Source of the DNA: DASZIT01 sp963770635 | GTDB lineage: Bacteria > Actinomycetota > Acidimicrobiia > Acidimicrobiales > RAAP-2 | Direction: 5' to 3' | Length of the DNA: 64,000 nt | Assembly: GCA_963770635.1 (NCBI GenBank) | Contig: CAVYQI010000003.1 | Span: 564,716 to 628,715, forward strand | Shown here: positions 37,480 through 46,218 of the stretch, one piece after another | How positions within the stretch are numbered: the first letter of the stretch is position 1 | How the letters are laid out: every line of letters starts with the position of its first letter | Translations under genes and position numbers: made by a program | The notes under the pieces: model-generated | Told to the model about the DNA's origin: nothing | Database searches by the model: none | Seen by the model: the letters and a program-made list of their open reading frames with translations, nothing else

Positions 37480-38490
37480 TTGCCCTACCAAGCCGAATAC
37501 ATCTGGATCGATGGGACCGAGCCGTCTCCGTTGCTGCGGAGCAAGACCAAGGTCATCCCCGACGGCGAGCAGCCGGGCATCTGGGGCTTCGACGGCTCGA
37601 GCACCAACCAGGCCCTCGGCCACGATTCCGACTGCGTACTCCAGCCGGTCTTCACCTGCCCCGACCCCCTGCGCGGCCCGAACGACATCCTGGTCATGTG
37701 CGAAGTGCTCCTCACCGACATGACCCCGCACCCCACCAACACCCGGGCCCACCTGCGGGAGGTGGCTGGGAAGTACGCCGACCAGGAGCCGATGTTCGGC
37801 ATCGAGCAGGAGTACACCTTCATCAAGGACAGCCGCCCGTTGGGGTGGCCGGCTCACGGCTACCCGGCCCCCCAGGGCCCGTACTACTGCGGGGTGGGCG
37901 GGGACAAGATGCCCGGGCGCCAGATCGTCGAAAGGCACACCGCCGCCTGCATCGAGGCGGGGATCGGCATCGAGGGCACCAACGCCGAAGTGATGATGGG
38001 GCAGTGGGAATTCCAGGTCGGGGTCCTCTCCCCCCTGGACATCTCCGACCATCTGTGGGTGGCCCGCTGGCTGCTCTTCCGCATCGCCGAGGACTTCGGG
38101 GTCTACGCCACCCTGGAGCCGAAGCCGATCCTGGGCGACTGGAACGGGGCCGGGGCCCACACCAACTTCTCCACCAAGGCCATGCGGGAAGAGGGCGGAT
38201 GGGACGCCATCATCGCCGGCTGCGAGGCCATCGGGAAGCGGGTCGACGAGCACATCGCCGTCTACGGGATCGGCATCGAGACCCGGCTGACCGGAGCGCA
38301 TGAGACCGCCCACTACAACACCTTCACCTACGGGACCTCCGACCGCGGGGCGTCGATCCGCATCCCCTGGGGGGTGGCCAAGGCCAAGAAGGGCTGGCTC
38401 GAGGACCGTCGGCCCAACGCCAACATGGACCCCTACAAGGTCACCGCCATCCTGGTGGAGACTGTCTGCGGCGCCGCCACCGGGAGTTGA
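37480..38490 (+). CDS. glnII: Glutamine synthetase type II (GlnII)
   Basis: A 336-aa eukaryote-type glutamine synthetase that forms glutamine from glutamate, ammonia and ATP. TTG 37480 (LPYQAEYIWIDGTEPSPLLR) follows AGAGGAG by 8 bp. Family features: WGFDGSSTNQALGHDSD, MFGIEQEYTFIKD, GPYYCGVGGDKMPGRQIVER, GQWEFQVG, GDWNGAGAHTNFSTKAMRE and RGASIRIP. GSII enzymes are not controlled by adenylylation and are usually regulated at transcription, which fits the box upstream. It is followed by a second glutamine synthetase after 22 bp. Confidence 0.95.
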   Translation: MPYQAEYIWIDGTEPSPLLRSKTKVIPDGEQPGIWGFDGSSTNQALGHDSDCVLQPVFTCPDPLRGPNDILVMCEVLLTDMTPHPTNTRAHLREVAGKYADQEPMFGIEQEYTFIKDSRPLGWPAHGYPAPQGPYYCGVGGDKMPGRQIVERHTAACIEAGIGIEGTNAEVMMGQWEFQVGVLSPLDISDHLWVARWLLFRIAEDFGVYATLEPKPILGDWNGAGAHTNFSTKAMREEGGWDAIIAGCEAIGKRVDEHIAVYGIGIETRLTGAHETAHYNTFTYGTSDRGASIRIPWGVAKAKKGWLEDRRPNANMDPYKVTAILVETVCGAATGS

Positions 38491-38512
38491 TCATCCAGGG
38501 ACCTCCGAACCG

Positions 38513-39895
38513 ATGAGAAGCCAGCGTGAGTATGTCCTCAAAACCGTGGAGGAGCGCGGCATCCGGTTCGTGCAGCTGTGGTTCACCGACGTGCTCGGGA
38601 CTCCCAAGACCTTCTCGATCACGCCGGCCGAGCTGGAGAACGCCCTCGACGAGGGAATGACCTTCGACGGGTCGGCCATCGACGGCTTCAGCCGGGTCCA
38701 GGAGAGCGACGTCCTGGCCCGCCCCGACGTCAACACCTTTCAACTGCTCCCCTGGCACGGTCGCGGGCACGGCTCCAGCCTCAGCCAGTCGGAGCCTCAG
38801 GCCGGCGGACTCGACGCCCCGGTGGCGCGGGTGTTCTGTGACATCGTCAACCTCGACGGCTCCCCATTTCAGGGGTGCCCGCGGCATGTGCTGCGGCGAA
38901 CGTTGGAGCGGGCCCACCACAGCGGCTTCACCTTCTACGCCGCCCCGGAGATCGAATACTTCTATTTCGCCGACGCCGATCCGTCCCGCAGCCCCCAGGG
39001 CCTCGACCACGGGTCGTACTTCGAGCTGACCGCGGCCGACCGGACCAGTGACATCCGGCAGCGGACGGTGCTCACCCTCGAGGAGATGGGCATTCCCGTC
39101 GAGCACGCCCAGCACGAGGACGCCCCCAGCCAGCACGAGATCGACCTCCGCTACACCGATGCCCTGACCATGGCCGACACGGTCATGACGGTGCGGCAGG
39201 TGGTCAAGGAGATGGCCCGGCAGCAACAGGTCCACGCCAGCTTCATGCCCAAACCCGTGGAAGGAGTCCAGGGCTCGGGCATGCACACCCACCTGTCACT
39301 GTTCAAGGACGACACCAACGCCTTCGTGGATCCGGAGCGAGCCAGCGGTTTGTCGGCGGTGGGCGAGGGCTTCATCGCCGGGCTGCTCCGTCACGCCGGT
39401 GAGATTTCCGCGGTCACCAACCAGTGGGTCAACTCCTACAAGCGGCTGGTGTCGGGCTACGAGGCCCCCGTCTACATGTCCTGGGCCCGGAACAACCGCT
39501 CGGCGCTGGTCCGGGTCCCGGTGGTCAAAACCGGGAAGTCGGAGTCCACCCGGGTGGAGTACCGGGCGCCGGACAGCGCCTGCAACCCGTATCTGGCCTT
39601 CGCGGTGATCCTGGCCGCCGGGCTGTCGGGGATCGAGAACGGCTACGAGCTCCCGGCCGAGGCCCACGCCAACCTGTTCGATCTGAGCGGCGACGAACTG
39701 CGGGCCAAGGGCATCGCCCATCTGCCCGGCGACCTCAACGAGGCCCTCGGGCGGATGGAATCGTCCCAGCTGGTGGCCGACACGCTGGGCGACCATGTCT
39801 TCGAGTGGTTCATCCGCAACAAACGGGAGGAATGGTCCCAGTACAAGGCCCACGTCACCCAGTTTGAACTCGACCGCTACTTTCCCCTGCTGTAA
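38513..39895 (+). CDS. glnA: Glutamine synthetase type I family
   Basis: A 460-aa GS-I family protein from ATG 38513 (MRSQREYVLKTVEERGIRFV). Beta-grasp residues (LWFTDVLGTPKTFSITPAEL), GMTFDGSAIDGFSRVQESDV, EIEYFYF, the metal-site Glu/His segment (DAPSQHEIDLRYTDALTMAD), SGMHTHLSLF and NSYKRLVSGYEAPVYMSW are present. The usual adenylylation Tyr (NLYDLP) is replaced by Phe in NLFDLSG, so PII/GlnE-type control by AMP is unlikely. It sits between glnII and a GlnR-like regulator. Genuine glutamine synthesis is likely; gamma-glutamyl ligase activity on another amine is an alternative. Confidence 0.88.
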   Translation: MRSQREYVLKTVEERGIRFVQLWFTDVLGTPKTFSITPAELENALDEGMTFDGSAIDGFSRVQESDVLARPDVNTFQLLPWHGRGHGSSLSQSEPQAGGLDAPVARVFCDIVNLDGSPFQGCPRHVLRRTLERAHHSGFTFYAAPEIEYFYFADADPSRSPQGLDHGSYFELTAADRTSDIRQRTVLTLEEMGIPVEHAQHEDAPSQHEIDLRYTDALTMADTVMTVRQVVKEMARQQQVHASFMPKPVEGVQGSGMHTHLSLFKDDTNAFVDPERASGLSAVGEGFIAGLLRHAGEISAVTNQWVNSYKRLVSGYEAPVYMSWARNNRSALVRVPVVKTGKSESTRVEYRAPDSACNPYLAFAVILAAGLSGIENGYELPAEAHANLFDLSGDELRAKGIAHLPGDLNEALGRMESSQLVADTLGDHVFEWFIRNKREEWSQYKAHVTQFELDRYFPLL

Positions 39896-39974
39896 TAAGG
39901 GCCACCAGAAGAGCCGCCGCCCAGCCGCCCGGATCCAGGACGAGAGAGAGGAAGCGACCGACATCGAGCCGCTG

Positions 39975-40643
39975 TTGTGTTTTCCCGATCCCCCGCCCAT
40001 CGAGGTGACGGCTGTGCTCGACCGGGCCGGCTACCCGTGGCGCGCCATCTCGACGCCCGAAGCCGCCGAGACCGAGGAGCCGGAGGACGGCTGGTCGGGC
40101 GCGGTGGTCGCCAGCGGGGAGGATCCGGCCGGCGCCTTCCTGGTCTGCCGTCAGCTCCGCAAGCGGGAGGTGCCGCTGGCGCCGGTCATCGTGGTGGTGC
40201 GGACCGGCCAGCTCTCCGAACTCGAGCTGCGGGAGGACCTGTTCGACGACATCTGCCTCGAACCGGTCAATCCCGACGAGCTCACCACCCGGCTGGCCCA
40301 TCTGTTCTGGCGGACCGGGCGGGGGCTCCGGCCCGAGCTGGTCGAACACGGGGAGCTGGTCCTCAATCTCGAGACCTACCAGGCGGCGGTGTCGGGGAAG
40401 GTGCTCGACCTCACCTACATGGAGTACGAGCTGCTGCGTTTCCTGTCGGCCCGCCCGGGCAAGGTGTTCACCCGGGAGACACTCCTCAGCCGGGTGTGGG
40501 GCTACGAGTACTACGGGGGGGCCCGGACCGTCGATGTGCACGTCCGGCGGGTCCGGGCCAAGTTGGGTGAGGAGCACGCCCACCTGATCCAGACGGTCCG
40601 GTCGGTGGGCTACCGGTTCGGCCAGACCAGCTGGACGCCCTGA
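39975..40643 (+). CDS. glnR: GlnR-like OmpR-family nitrogen regulator
   Basis: About 223 aa. Residues 1-about 110 form an atypical receiver-like domain in which a conserved phospho-Asp with its usual surroundings is not evident (DDICLEPVNPDEL). About 125-220 form the OmpR winged helix (GKVLDLTYMEYELLRFLSAR, RVWGYEYYGGARTVDVHVRR, LIQTVRSVGYRFG), very close to GlnR of streptomycetes and mycobacteria. The start is uncertain: TTG 39975 is the first usable codon, but the best ribosome site (GAGAGAGAGGAAG, about 39942-39954) fits a start near 39963. A base error there is possible. Direct adjacency to two glutamine synthetases supports a nitrogen role. Confidence 0.8.
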   Translation: MCFPDPPPIEVTAVLDRAGYPWRAISTPEAAETEEPEDGWSGAVVASGEDPAGAFLVCRQLRKREVPLAPVIVVVRTGQLSELELREDLFDDICLEPVNPDELTTRLAHLFWRTGRGLRPELVEHGELVLNLETYQAAVSGKVLDLTYMEYELLRFLSARPGKVFTRETLLSRVWGYEYYGGARTVDVHVRRVRAKLGEEHAHLIQTVRSVGYRFGQTSWTP

Positions 40644-40663
40644 GCGTCGGCTCTCGTCGGGGA

Positions 40664-40963
40664 ATGGCGCCGCCCCCGGGGTTCATCGACGCGGTCACCG
40701 CGGTGATTGCCGCCGTCCCGAAGGGCGAGGTGATGACCTACGGCGAGATCGCGCTGGAGGCCGGGTATCCCGGTGCCGCCCGGGCGGTGGGCCACCTCTT
40801 GGGCGGGGGCGGGGGCGGAGGAAGCGAGGTGCCGTGGTGGCGGGTGGTGACCGCGTCGGGCCGACTGGTCCCCGGGCACGAGCGGGCCCACGCTCGTCTC
40901 CTCACCGCGGAAGGGGTGCAGCTCAACGCCGCCCGCACCCACGTGCGGATGGCGTCGCGCTAG
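40664..40963 (+). CDS. Alkyltransferase-like protein (ATL, MGMT-like without active Cys)
   Basis: A 99-aa protein with the MGMT DNA-binding fold (VIAAVPKGEVMTYGEIALEA, AARAVGHLL). Where O6-methylguanine methyltransferase has PCHRV with the acceptor Cys, this protein has PWWRVV, so Trp replaces Cys. That is the definition of ATL proteins, which bind alkylated guanine and hand it to nucleotide excision repair. A glycine-rich insert (GGGGGGGS) lies just before the site. It follows glnR by 20 bp. Confidence 0.85.
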   Translation: MAPPPGFIDAVTAVIAAVPKGEVMTYGEIALEAGYPGAARAVGHLLGGGGGGGSEVPWWRVVTASGRLVPGHERAHARLLTAEGVQLNAARTHVRMASR

Positions 40964-40972
40964 CCGCCCGAG

Positions 40973-41344
40973 TTAGGCGGGCTGGTAGGCCCAGAGCTCG
41001 ACCTCGACCAGGGCGCCCAACGGCAGGGCCACCACTCCGATGACCGATCGGGCCGGTCGGTGGTCACCGAAGAACGAGACATACGCCTGATTGACGGTGG
41101 CGAAGTCGTCCATGTCGGTGACGAACACGGTGGTCTTGATGACGTCGGAGCGAGAGGCTCCCTCGCCCTCCAGCAGGCGCTCGCCGTTGACCAGGGCCTG
41201 GGTCAGTTGGGCGGCCACCCCGCCGGCGACCAGCGTCGGAGACGCCGACAGATCGGGGGTCGGCTCAATGCCGATCTGCCCGGAGGAGACCAACCACGGC
41301 CCCGCCCGCACGATGGGGCGATAGGGACCGATCGGCGCACTCAA
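40973..41344 (-). CDS. RidA family protein (reactive imine deaminase-like)
   Basis: A 123-aa YjgF/YER057c/UK114 protein starting at ATG 41344. It has SSGQIGIEPTPD, DVIKTTVFVTDMDDFATVNQ and the catalytic Arg in HRPARSVIGVVALPLGALVEVE. RidA trimers hydrolyse reactive enamines/imines made by PLP enzymes. It is on the opposite strand to its left neighbour and tail-to-tail with the ATL gene. Confidence 0.9.
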   Translation of the reverse strand: MSAPIGPYRPIVRAGPWLVSSGQIGIEPTPDLSASPTLVAGGVAAQLTQALVNGERLLEGEGASRSDVIKTTVFVTDMDDFATVNQAYVSFFGDHRPARSVIGVVALPLGALVEVELWAYQPA

Positions 41345-41355
41345 CGATCAGTGGA

Positions 41356-41721
41356 TCAGCTGAATGAAGAACCGCAGCCGCAGGTCCGGGTGGCGTTGGG
41401 GTTGGTCACATGGAACCCGTCGCCCTGGAGGCCATCGGCGTAGTCGAGGGTCGAGCCCTTGAGCAGATCGGCGCTGGCCGAGTCGACGATGACCTTCACC
41501 CCGCCGAACTCGCGCACCACGTCGTCGTCGGCCACGTCGGCGTCGAAGAACATCTCGTAGCTGTAGCCGGAGCAGCCGCCGGGGCGAACCGCCACCCGGA
41601 GGGCCAAGCCCTCGGTGTCCTCCTGGGCCAGGAGCTCGACCACCTTGGACGCCGCCTTGTCGGTCAACGTCACCGGGGCCGGACGCTTGCCAAGTTTCAC
41701 CGTTTGCATCGTCGTGCTCAA
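41356..41721 (-). CDS. erpA: A-type iron-sulfur cluster carrier (ErpA/IscA family)
   Basis: About 121 aa. The three cluster-ligand cysteines are in the family pattern: RPGGCSGYSYEMFFD and the C-terminal TCGCGSSFS. TTG 41721 (MSTTMQTVKLGKRP) has AGGAGG 8 nt upstream; ATG 41709 is an alternative. It delivers Fe-S clusters to target proteins. It is divergent from Mrp/ApbC, another Fe-S carrier, about 145 bp away. Confidence 0.9.
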   Translation of the reverse strand: MSTTMQTVKLGKRPAPVTLTDKAASKVVELLAQEDTEGLALRVAVRPGGCSGYSYEMFFDADVADDDVVREFGGVKVIVDSASADLLKGSTLDYADGLQGDGFHVTNPNATRTCGCGSSFS

Positions 41722-41866
41722 CGAGGTTCCTCCTACAGATCGGGTTGACACCGGTCAGCCACCCTGAGCCGGGCTGGCCGCAGGCACCCATGGTAACCGC
41801 GCCGGCGCCCCATTGGTACATCCCCATGGGTGGTCACAGGCCCACCCCCGATACAATTCATAGGTA

Positions 41867-43071
41867 ATGACCAGCGTGGACGCCCCGGGTGGCGCAATCC
41901 AGGTCTCCGAGGAGCAGGTGCGCGAGGCGTTGCGCGGGGTGATCGACCCCGAATTGGGGGCGGACATCGTCGAACTCGGCATGGTGACGGCGATCCGGCT
42001 GCCGGCACCGGCCAGGTGGAGGTCGAGGTGGCGTTGACCATCGCCGGCTGCCCGTTGCGAAACCAGATCCGCACCGACGTCGAGACCCACGTGGGAGCGC
42101 TGGACGGGGTCGACACGGTGACGACCTCCACCGGGGTGATGGATGCCGAGCAACGCAAGAGGGTGATGGCCCGGGCCCGGCTGGCCGCCCGGAACCCGGC
42201 CCCCGCCACCGACATCCCCGACACCGCCCGGGTGATCGCCATCGCCTCGGGCAAGGGTGGGGTGGGCAAGAGCTCGGTGACCGTCAATCTGGCGGTGGCC
42301 ATGGCCCGGCGGGGACTGACAATCGGGGTGCTGGACGCCGACATCTGGGGGTTCTCCATTCCCCGGTTGCTCGGCATGCAGGGTGAGGTCGAGTCGCGGG
42401 GCAAGAAGATGGTCCCGCTCGAGCGGCGGGTCGGCGACGGCCTGCTCCGGGTCCTGTCCATGGGATTCCTGGCCGATGAGGACAGCGCCATCATGTGGCG
42501 GGGCCTGGTCCTGAACCGGGCCGTCCAGCAGTTCCTGGAGGACGTCCACTGGGGCGACCTCGACTATCTGTTGATCGACATGCCCCCCGGGACCGGCGAC
42601 ATCCAGATGGGGCTGGCCCGGATGCTCCCCCGTACCGAGGTCATCGTGGTCACAACTCCCCCGGTCGCCGCCCAAAAGGTGGCGGCCCGCACCGCGGACA
42701 TGGCCCGCAAGGGCTACCTGCGGGTGGCCGGGGTCATCGAGAATATGAGTGACTTCACCTGCGAGCACGGGACCTCCTATGCGCTGTTCGGTTCGGGCGG
42801 TGGCGCCCGGTTGGCCGCCGAGATCGGGGTCCCGCTGATCGGCCAGGTGCCGATCCACCCGTCGGTGGCCGCCGGTGGCGACGCCGGGAACCCGGTGGCG
42901 CTCGACGAAGATCACGAACTGGCCAAGGTGTTCACCGCCCTGGCCGACGAAGTGGTCACCACCATCGCCCCGGTGATACCGATGGACGGCTGCAGCGCCC
43001 GGCTGCTCGAGCAGGTGGAAGCCGCGGTGGACGCCGGAACCTTGGCGGCCACTCCGACCTCGACGGCCTGA
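41867..43071 (+). CDS. mrp: Mrp/ApbC-family iron-sulfur cluster carrier ATPase, frameshifted near the N-terminus
   Basis: From ATG 41867 an MIP18/DUF59 domain begins (VREALRGVIDPELGADIVEL, GMVTAIRL). The frame breaks near 42002, where one C appears to be missing, and resumes with GTGQVEVEVALTIAGCPLRN. The P-loop ATPase follows with the deviant Walker A ASGKGGVGKSSVTVN, DADIWGFSIPRLL, LLIDMPPGTGDIQ and RVAGVIENMSDF. The usual C-x-x-C becomes a single Cys in DFTCEHG here. Repaired length is about 401 aa. The homopolymer site and likely importance of the gene suggest a read error. Confidence 0.85.
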
Positions 43072-43095
43072 CCCGGGTCCTCCGGCTCAGGCCGG

Positions 43096-44010
43096 TCAGA
43101 CCTGGTCGGCCTTCGGCCCCAGCACCTCACGAGCCGCGGCGGCAATGTGCCGCTCGGCATCCGGGCCGGATGCCATCTTGGCCTCGGCCGCCTCTTCGTA
43201 CCCTTCGTCTCCGGGTCGCAGGATCAAGACCTGTCCGTCCTCGATCAGCACGATCGGCAGCACCTCGGGGATGTCGGTCACCTGTTCCGCCCAGGCCATC
43301 ACCTCGCCGGTGGTCCGGAACCGGCTGATGTTCCGCAGGTTCTCGATGGTGGGGGGAAGCAGGGCGATCTCCCCGTCGTCGAAGCGACTCAGTGCCTCGC
43401 CGGGCCGGATCCAGATGGAGGCGATGGTCTCGCCGTCGTCGTGGCGGGCGACCTGTCCCGATGGTGCCGCGGTGATGAAGAAGCGGGTGTCATACCGCCG
43501 CGGGGCCAGCTCCGGGGTGATCCAGTGACTCACGTAGTGCACCGATCCGACGTCGAGGGCGAGTCCCTCGCGGCGACAGACATCGAGCAGCCGGGTGGTG
43601 CCGGCATTCAGGCCATCCCGGTAGGTGACGAACCGGGCCAACGATGCCGGATCGGTGGTGTCGAGCAGGCGCACCTTTGCTCCGCCCTGATCGGCGGGCC
43701 GGAAGGCCAGCAGCACTCCGGCCTCCTCGAAGCACTCGCGCAACGCCGCCACCCAGAAGGCGAGCCCGCCGGAGGCGATCCCCAGCGACGCGCTCGCCTC
43801 CGCGTCGGTGCGGCCCGGGCAGAGGGCTTCGATGTCGTCCCCGTAGTCGTCGGGGTCGACGGCGCCACCAGGGAACACATAGACGCCGGCCACGAACTCC
43901 GAGTCCAAATTGCGCCGCAGCATGCAGACTTCGATGTCCGGTTCGCCGCCGTCGTCCGGCGCGTCCCGGACCAGGATCACGGTGGCGGCATCGCGGACGG
44001 TGACGGGCAT
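43096..44010 (-). CDS. Nudix hydrolase-like protein (NUDT19 type)
   Basis: A 304-aa protein. The N-terminal VRDAATVILVRDAPDDGGEP and YVFPGGAVDPDDY are Nudix beta-strands. The helix of the Nudix box is GLAFWVAALRECFEEAGVLL, with the R-E-x-x-E-E-x-G core visible. Its distance from the preceding glycine is long because of an insert, as in NUDT19-like CoA pyrophosphatases of actinobacteria. Convergent with mrp. Substrate is unproven; CoA esters or nucleotide derivatives are candidates. Confidence 0.82.
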   Translation of the reverse strand: MPVTVRDAATVILVRDAPDDGGEPDIEVCMLRRNLDSEFVAGVYVFPGGAVDPDDYGDDIEALCPGRTDAEASASLGIASGGLAFWVAALRECFEEAGVLLAFRPADQGGAKVRLLDTTDPASLARFVTYRDGLNAGTTRLLDVCRREGLALDVGSVHYVSHWITPELAPRRYDTRFFITAAPSGQVARHDDGETIASIWIRPGEALSRFDDGEIALLPPTIENLRNISRFRTTGEVMAWAEQVTDIPEVLPIVLIEDGQVLILRPGDEGYEEAAEAKMASGPDAERHIAAAAREVLGPKADQV

Positions 44011-44036
44011 CGATTCAGGCTACCGCCGCCGCGGAG

Positions 44037-44942
44037 TCAGACGACGCGGAGGAACCGGCGCCCGGTGAGGGCTCCGGAGTCGACCAGCGCGTGGATGGCC
44101 AGCTCCCCGAACCGCTCGGGGTCACCGATCAACCAGGTGTGCGACCCTTCGACCACCACCCCGTCCACCCTCGCGGCCCGGCGGAGCTCGTCGAAGGCCG
44201 CTCGCGGCACCAGACCGTCCCGGTCCGACCAGGCCACCCAGACCGGGGTGTGCCGGCGGGCGATGGTACGGAGCTCGGCCAGCAGGTCCGCCCGCCGGAT
44301 GAACGCCCCGGTGCGGAACATGCCCAGCGGGTTCTGCATGAGATTGGGGATGAAGTCCTCGAGCAGCGTCGGCAGCACCCGCATCAGGTGCGGGGAGTGC
44401 AACAGGTCGGTCCCGAAGTAGCGTCCCCAGTTCCACACCGGCCGCTCGGTCATGGGGCGGACCTGGTCGGGCGACGACGCCCAGGTCGGCCCGCCGATGG
44501 CATTGGCCAACAACAGCGACCGCGCCCGTCCGGGATGATCGTGGACAAACGCCGTCGACACCCCGCCACCGAATGAGTGGCCGGCGATCAGGGCCACCCG
44601 GCTCTCGCCGACCGCGTCGAGGAACCGGCCGACCCATGCCGCGTAGCCGTTGAACGAACGTTGGTCCGCCGGGAGCTCCCGGGTTCCACCGAAGCCGGGC
44701 ATCGCCGGGGCGTAGACCTGGCATCCGGCCATCCCCATCCGCCGGATCGGCTCGGCGTAGGCATTGGGCCGCAGCCCCCAGCCGTGGAGAAACAATGCCG
44801 GAGGTCCGTCCCCGGTGGTGGCGTAACTCACCGGGTGGCCGTCGACCATCACGTTGCCCCACGTGACGGCCCGGACATCCCTCTCGATGCACTCGATGCC
44901 GGGTTCGGGTGAGGGTAGGGGAATGACTGGAGTTACCGGCAT
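44037..44942 (-). CDS. Alpha/beta-fold hydrolase
   Basis: A 301-aa enzyme. Oxyanion loop HGWGLRPNAY, nucleophile elbow GHSFGGG, acid in WSDRDGLVP and catalytic His in EGSHTWLI are all intact, so activity is likely. Start ATG 44942. It lies 26 bp upstream of the Nudix gene on the same strand and may share its transcript. Substrate cannot be inferred. Confidence 0.87.
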   Translation of the reverse strand: MPVTPVIPLPSPEPGIECIERDVRAVTWGNVMVDGHPVSYATTGDGPPALFLHGWGLRPNAYAEPIRRMGMAGCQVYAPAMPGFGGTRELPADQRSFNGYAAWVGRFLDAVGESRVALIAGHSFGGGVSTAFVHDHPGRARSLLLANAIGGPTWASSPDQVRPMTERPVWNWGRYFGTDLLHSPHLMRVLPTLLEDFIPNLMQNPLGMFRTGAFIRRADLLAELRTIARRHTPVWVAWSDRDGLVPRAAFDELRRAARVDGVVVEGSHTWLIGDPERFGELAIHALVDSGALTGRRFLRVV

Positions 44943-45037
44943 GAAGGATCAATCTAGGCACAATCCCCGCTCCGGCGGGGGATAGACCCACAGGCCAGGG
45001 GGTTTCGATGCCGACCGCATCCCCCTGGCTCCAACAG

Positions 45038-45072
45038 TTACGCTCACTAGGATCAATTCTGTATAGAGGAGA
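45038..45072 (+). promoter_or_regulatory. Putative promoter and ribosome site of the DUF929-VKOR operon
   Basis: TTACGC (45038-45043) and TATAGA (45062-45067) are 18 bp apart and lie just before a GAGGAGA ribosome site (45066-45072) 10 bp ahead of ATG 45083. The near-overlap of -10 and ribosome site would imply a very short leader. Weak prediction. Confidence 0.3.
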
Positions 45073-45082
45073 CGGCGACACC

Positions 45083-46192
45083 ATGGCTGTGGAACGACAA
45101 AGGGGCGGCGCCGGGACCGGCAGCAAGCCCAAGGTGGGCGGCAACACGCCGAAGCCGGGCGGCAACGCACCCAAGCCGAGGCCCGGAACCCCATCGGCCA
45201 AGGAAGCCAGCCGGGCCCAGAGCCGCCCGGTATCGGGGAAGGGACCCGGAGGCAAGGGCGGCGGCGGCAAGGGCGGGGGGGGCAACACCCCTCGTCCGGG
45301 CACCCAGCGTCAGCCGGCGGCCGGCCCGCGGGGACGCTCCGGCGCCCTCATCGCCTGGGGCGCGGTCGCCCTCGTCATCGTGGTCATCGTGGTCGTCGTG
45401 GTCATCAAGGTGACCGGCGGTGGCTCCAACGCCAACTCCGCCTACACCCCGGTGACCCCGGCGCCCGCCTCGATCGTCAGCGACGTCACCAACATCCCGG
45501 CGTCGGTCTACAACACGGTGGGGGTGAATATCCCGTCGGTGGCCCAGCCGAACCCGCCAATCGTCCTGTCCAACCAGCCGCCCCTCACCATCGACGGCAA
45601 GACCCCGGCGATGTTCTATTACGGCGCCGAGTACTGCCCGTACTGCGCGGCGGAGCGCTGGGCGATGACCGCGGCACTCTCCCGGTTCGGTACCTGGTCC
45701 AACCTGGACGTGACGGCCTCGTCCCACACCGACTTCGCCCCGGCCACCTCCACCTTCAGCTACCGGAACGCGACCTTCACCAGCCCGTATCTGACGTTCT
45801 TCCCGGACGAGCAGTACACCAACATCCCCAACGGCTCCGGTTACACCACCCTGCAGAATCCGACCAAAGCGGAAACGGCGGTTATCAACAAGTACAGCTC
45901 TCCGACCTTCATTCCCGGGGCCACCGCCGGACAGGTCGGCTTTCCCTTCGTCGACATCGGCAACGTCGCCCTGATCTCGGGGGCCACCTATAACCCATTG
46001 ATGCTGGCCGGGCTCAGCCACAACGACATCGCCAGCCATCTGACCGACCCGACCAATTCGGTCACCCAGTCCATCGTCGGCACCGCCAACTACATCACCG
46101 CCGCCATCTGTTCGAGCACCAAGCAGCAGCCAACCGCGGTGTGCACGAGCCCGGGTGTCATGGCGGCGGCCACGGCTCTCAAGCTGAGCTGA
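45083..46192 (+). CDS. DUF929 thioredoxin-like exported protein
   Basis: 369 aa. Residues 1-about 88 are a Gly/Pro/Lys-rich, low-complexity cytoplasmic tail (GGKGGGGKGGGGNTPRPGTQ). About 92-113 is a Val/Ile-rich TM helix (LVIVVIVVVVVIKV). The outside domain carries a CPYC motif at Cys185/Cys188 (AMFYYGAEYCPYCAAERWAM), as in thioredoxin/DsbA active sites, plus a late Cys pair (ICSSTK, AVCTSPG). DUF929 has no established activity. It heads an operon with VKOR and a second DUF929 protein, which suggests that it passes electrons to VKOR outside the membrane. Confidence 0.85.
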   Translation: MAVERQRGGAGTGSKPKVGGNTPKPGGNAPKPRPGTPSAKEASRAQSRPVSGKGPGGKGGGGKGGGGNTPRPGTQRQPAAGPRGRSGALIAWGAVALVIVVIVVVVVIKVTGGGSNANSAYTPVTPAPASIVSDVTNIPASVYNTVGVNIPSVAQPNPPIVLSNQPPLTIDGKTPAMFYYGAEYCPYCAAERWAMTAALSRFGTWSNLDVTASSHTDFAPATSTFSYRNATFTSPYLTFFPDEQYTNIPNGSGYTTLQNPTKAETAVINKYSSPTFIPGATAGQVGFPFVDIGNVALISGATYNPLMLAGLSHNDIASHLTDPTNSVTQSIVGTANYITAAICSSTKQQPTAVCTSPGVMAAATALKLS

Positions 46193-46218
46193 CCCGGATC
46201 CGCCGCGGAGATCGCGCC

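Noticed and set aside
43060..43096. Strong intrinsic terminator between mrp and the Nudix gene
   Set aside because: Some GC dyad is present but no U-run on either strand, so it is not called.
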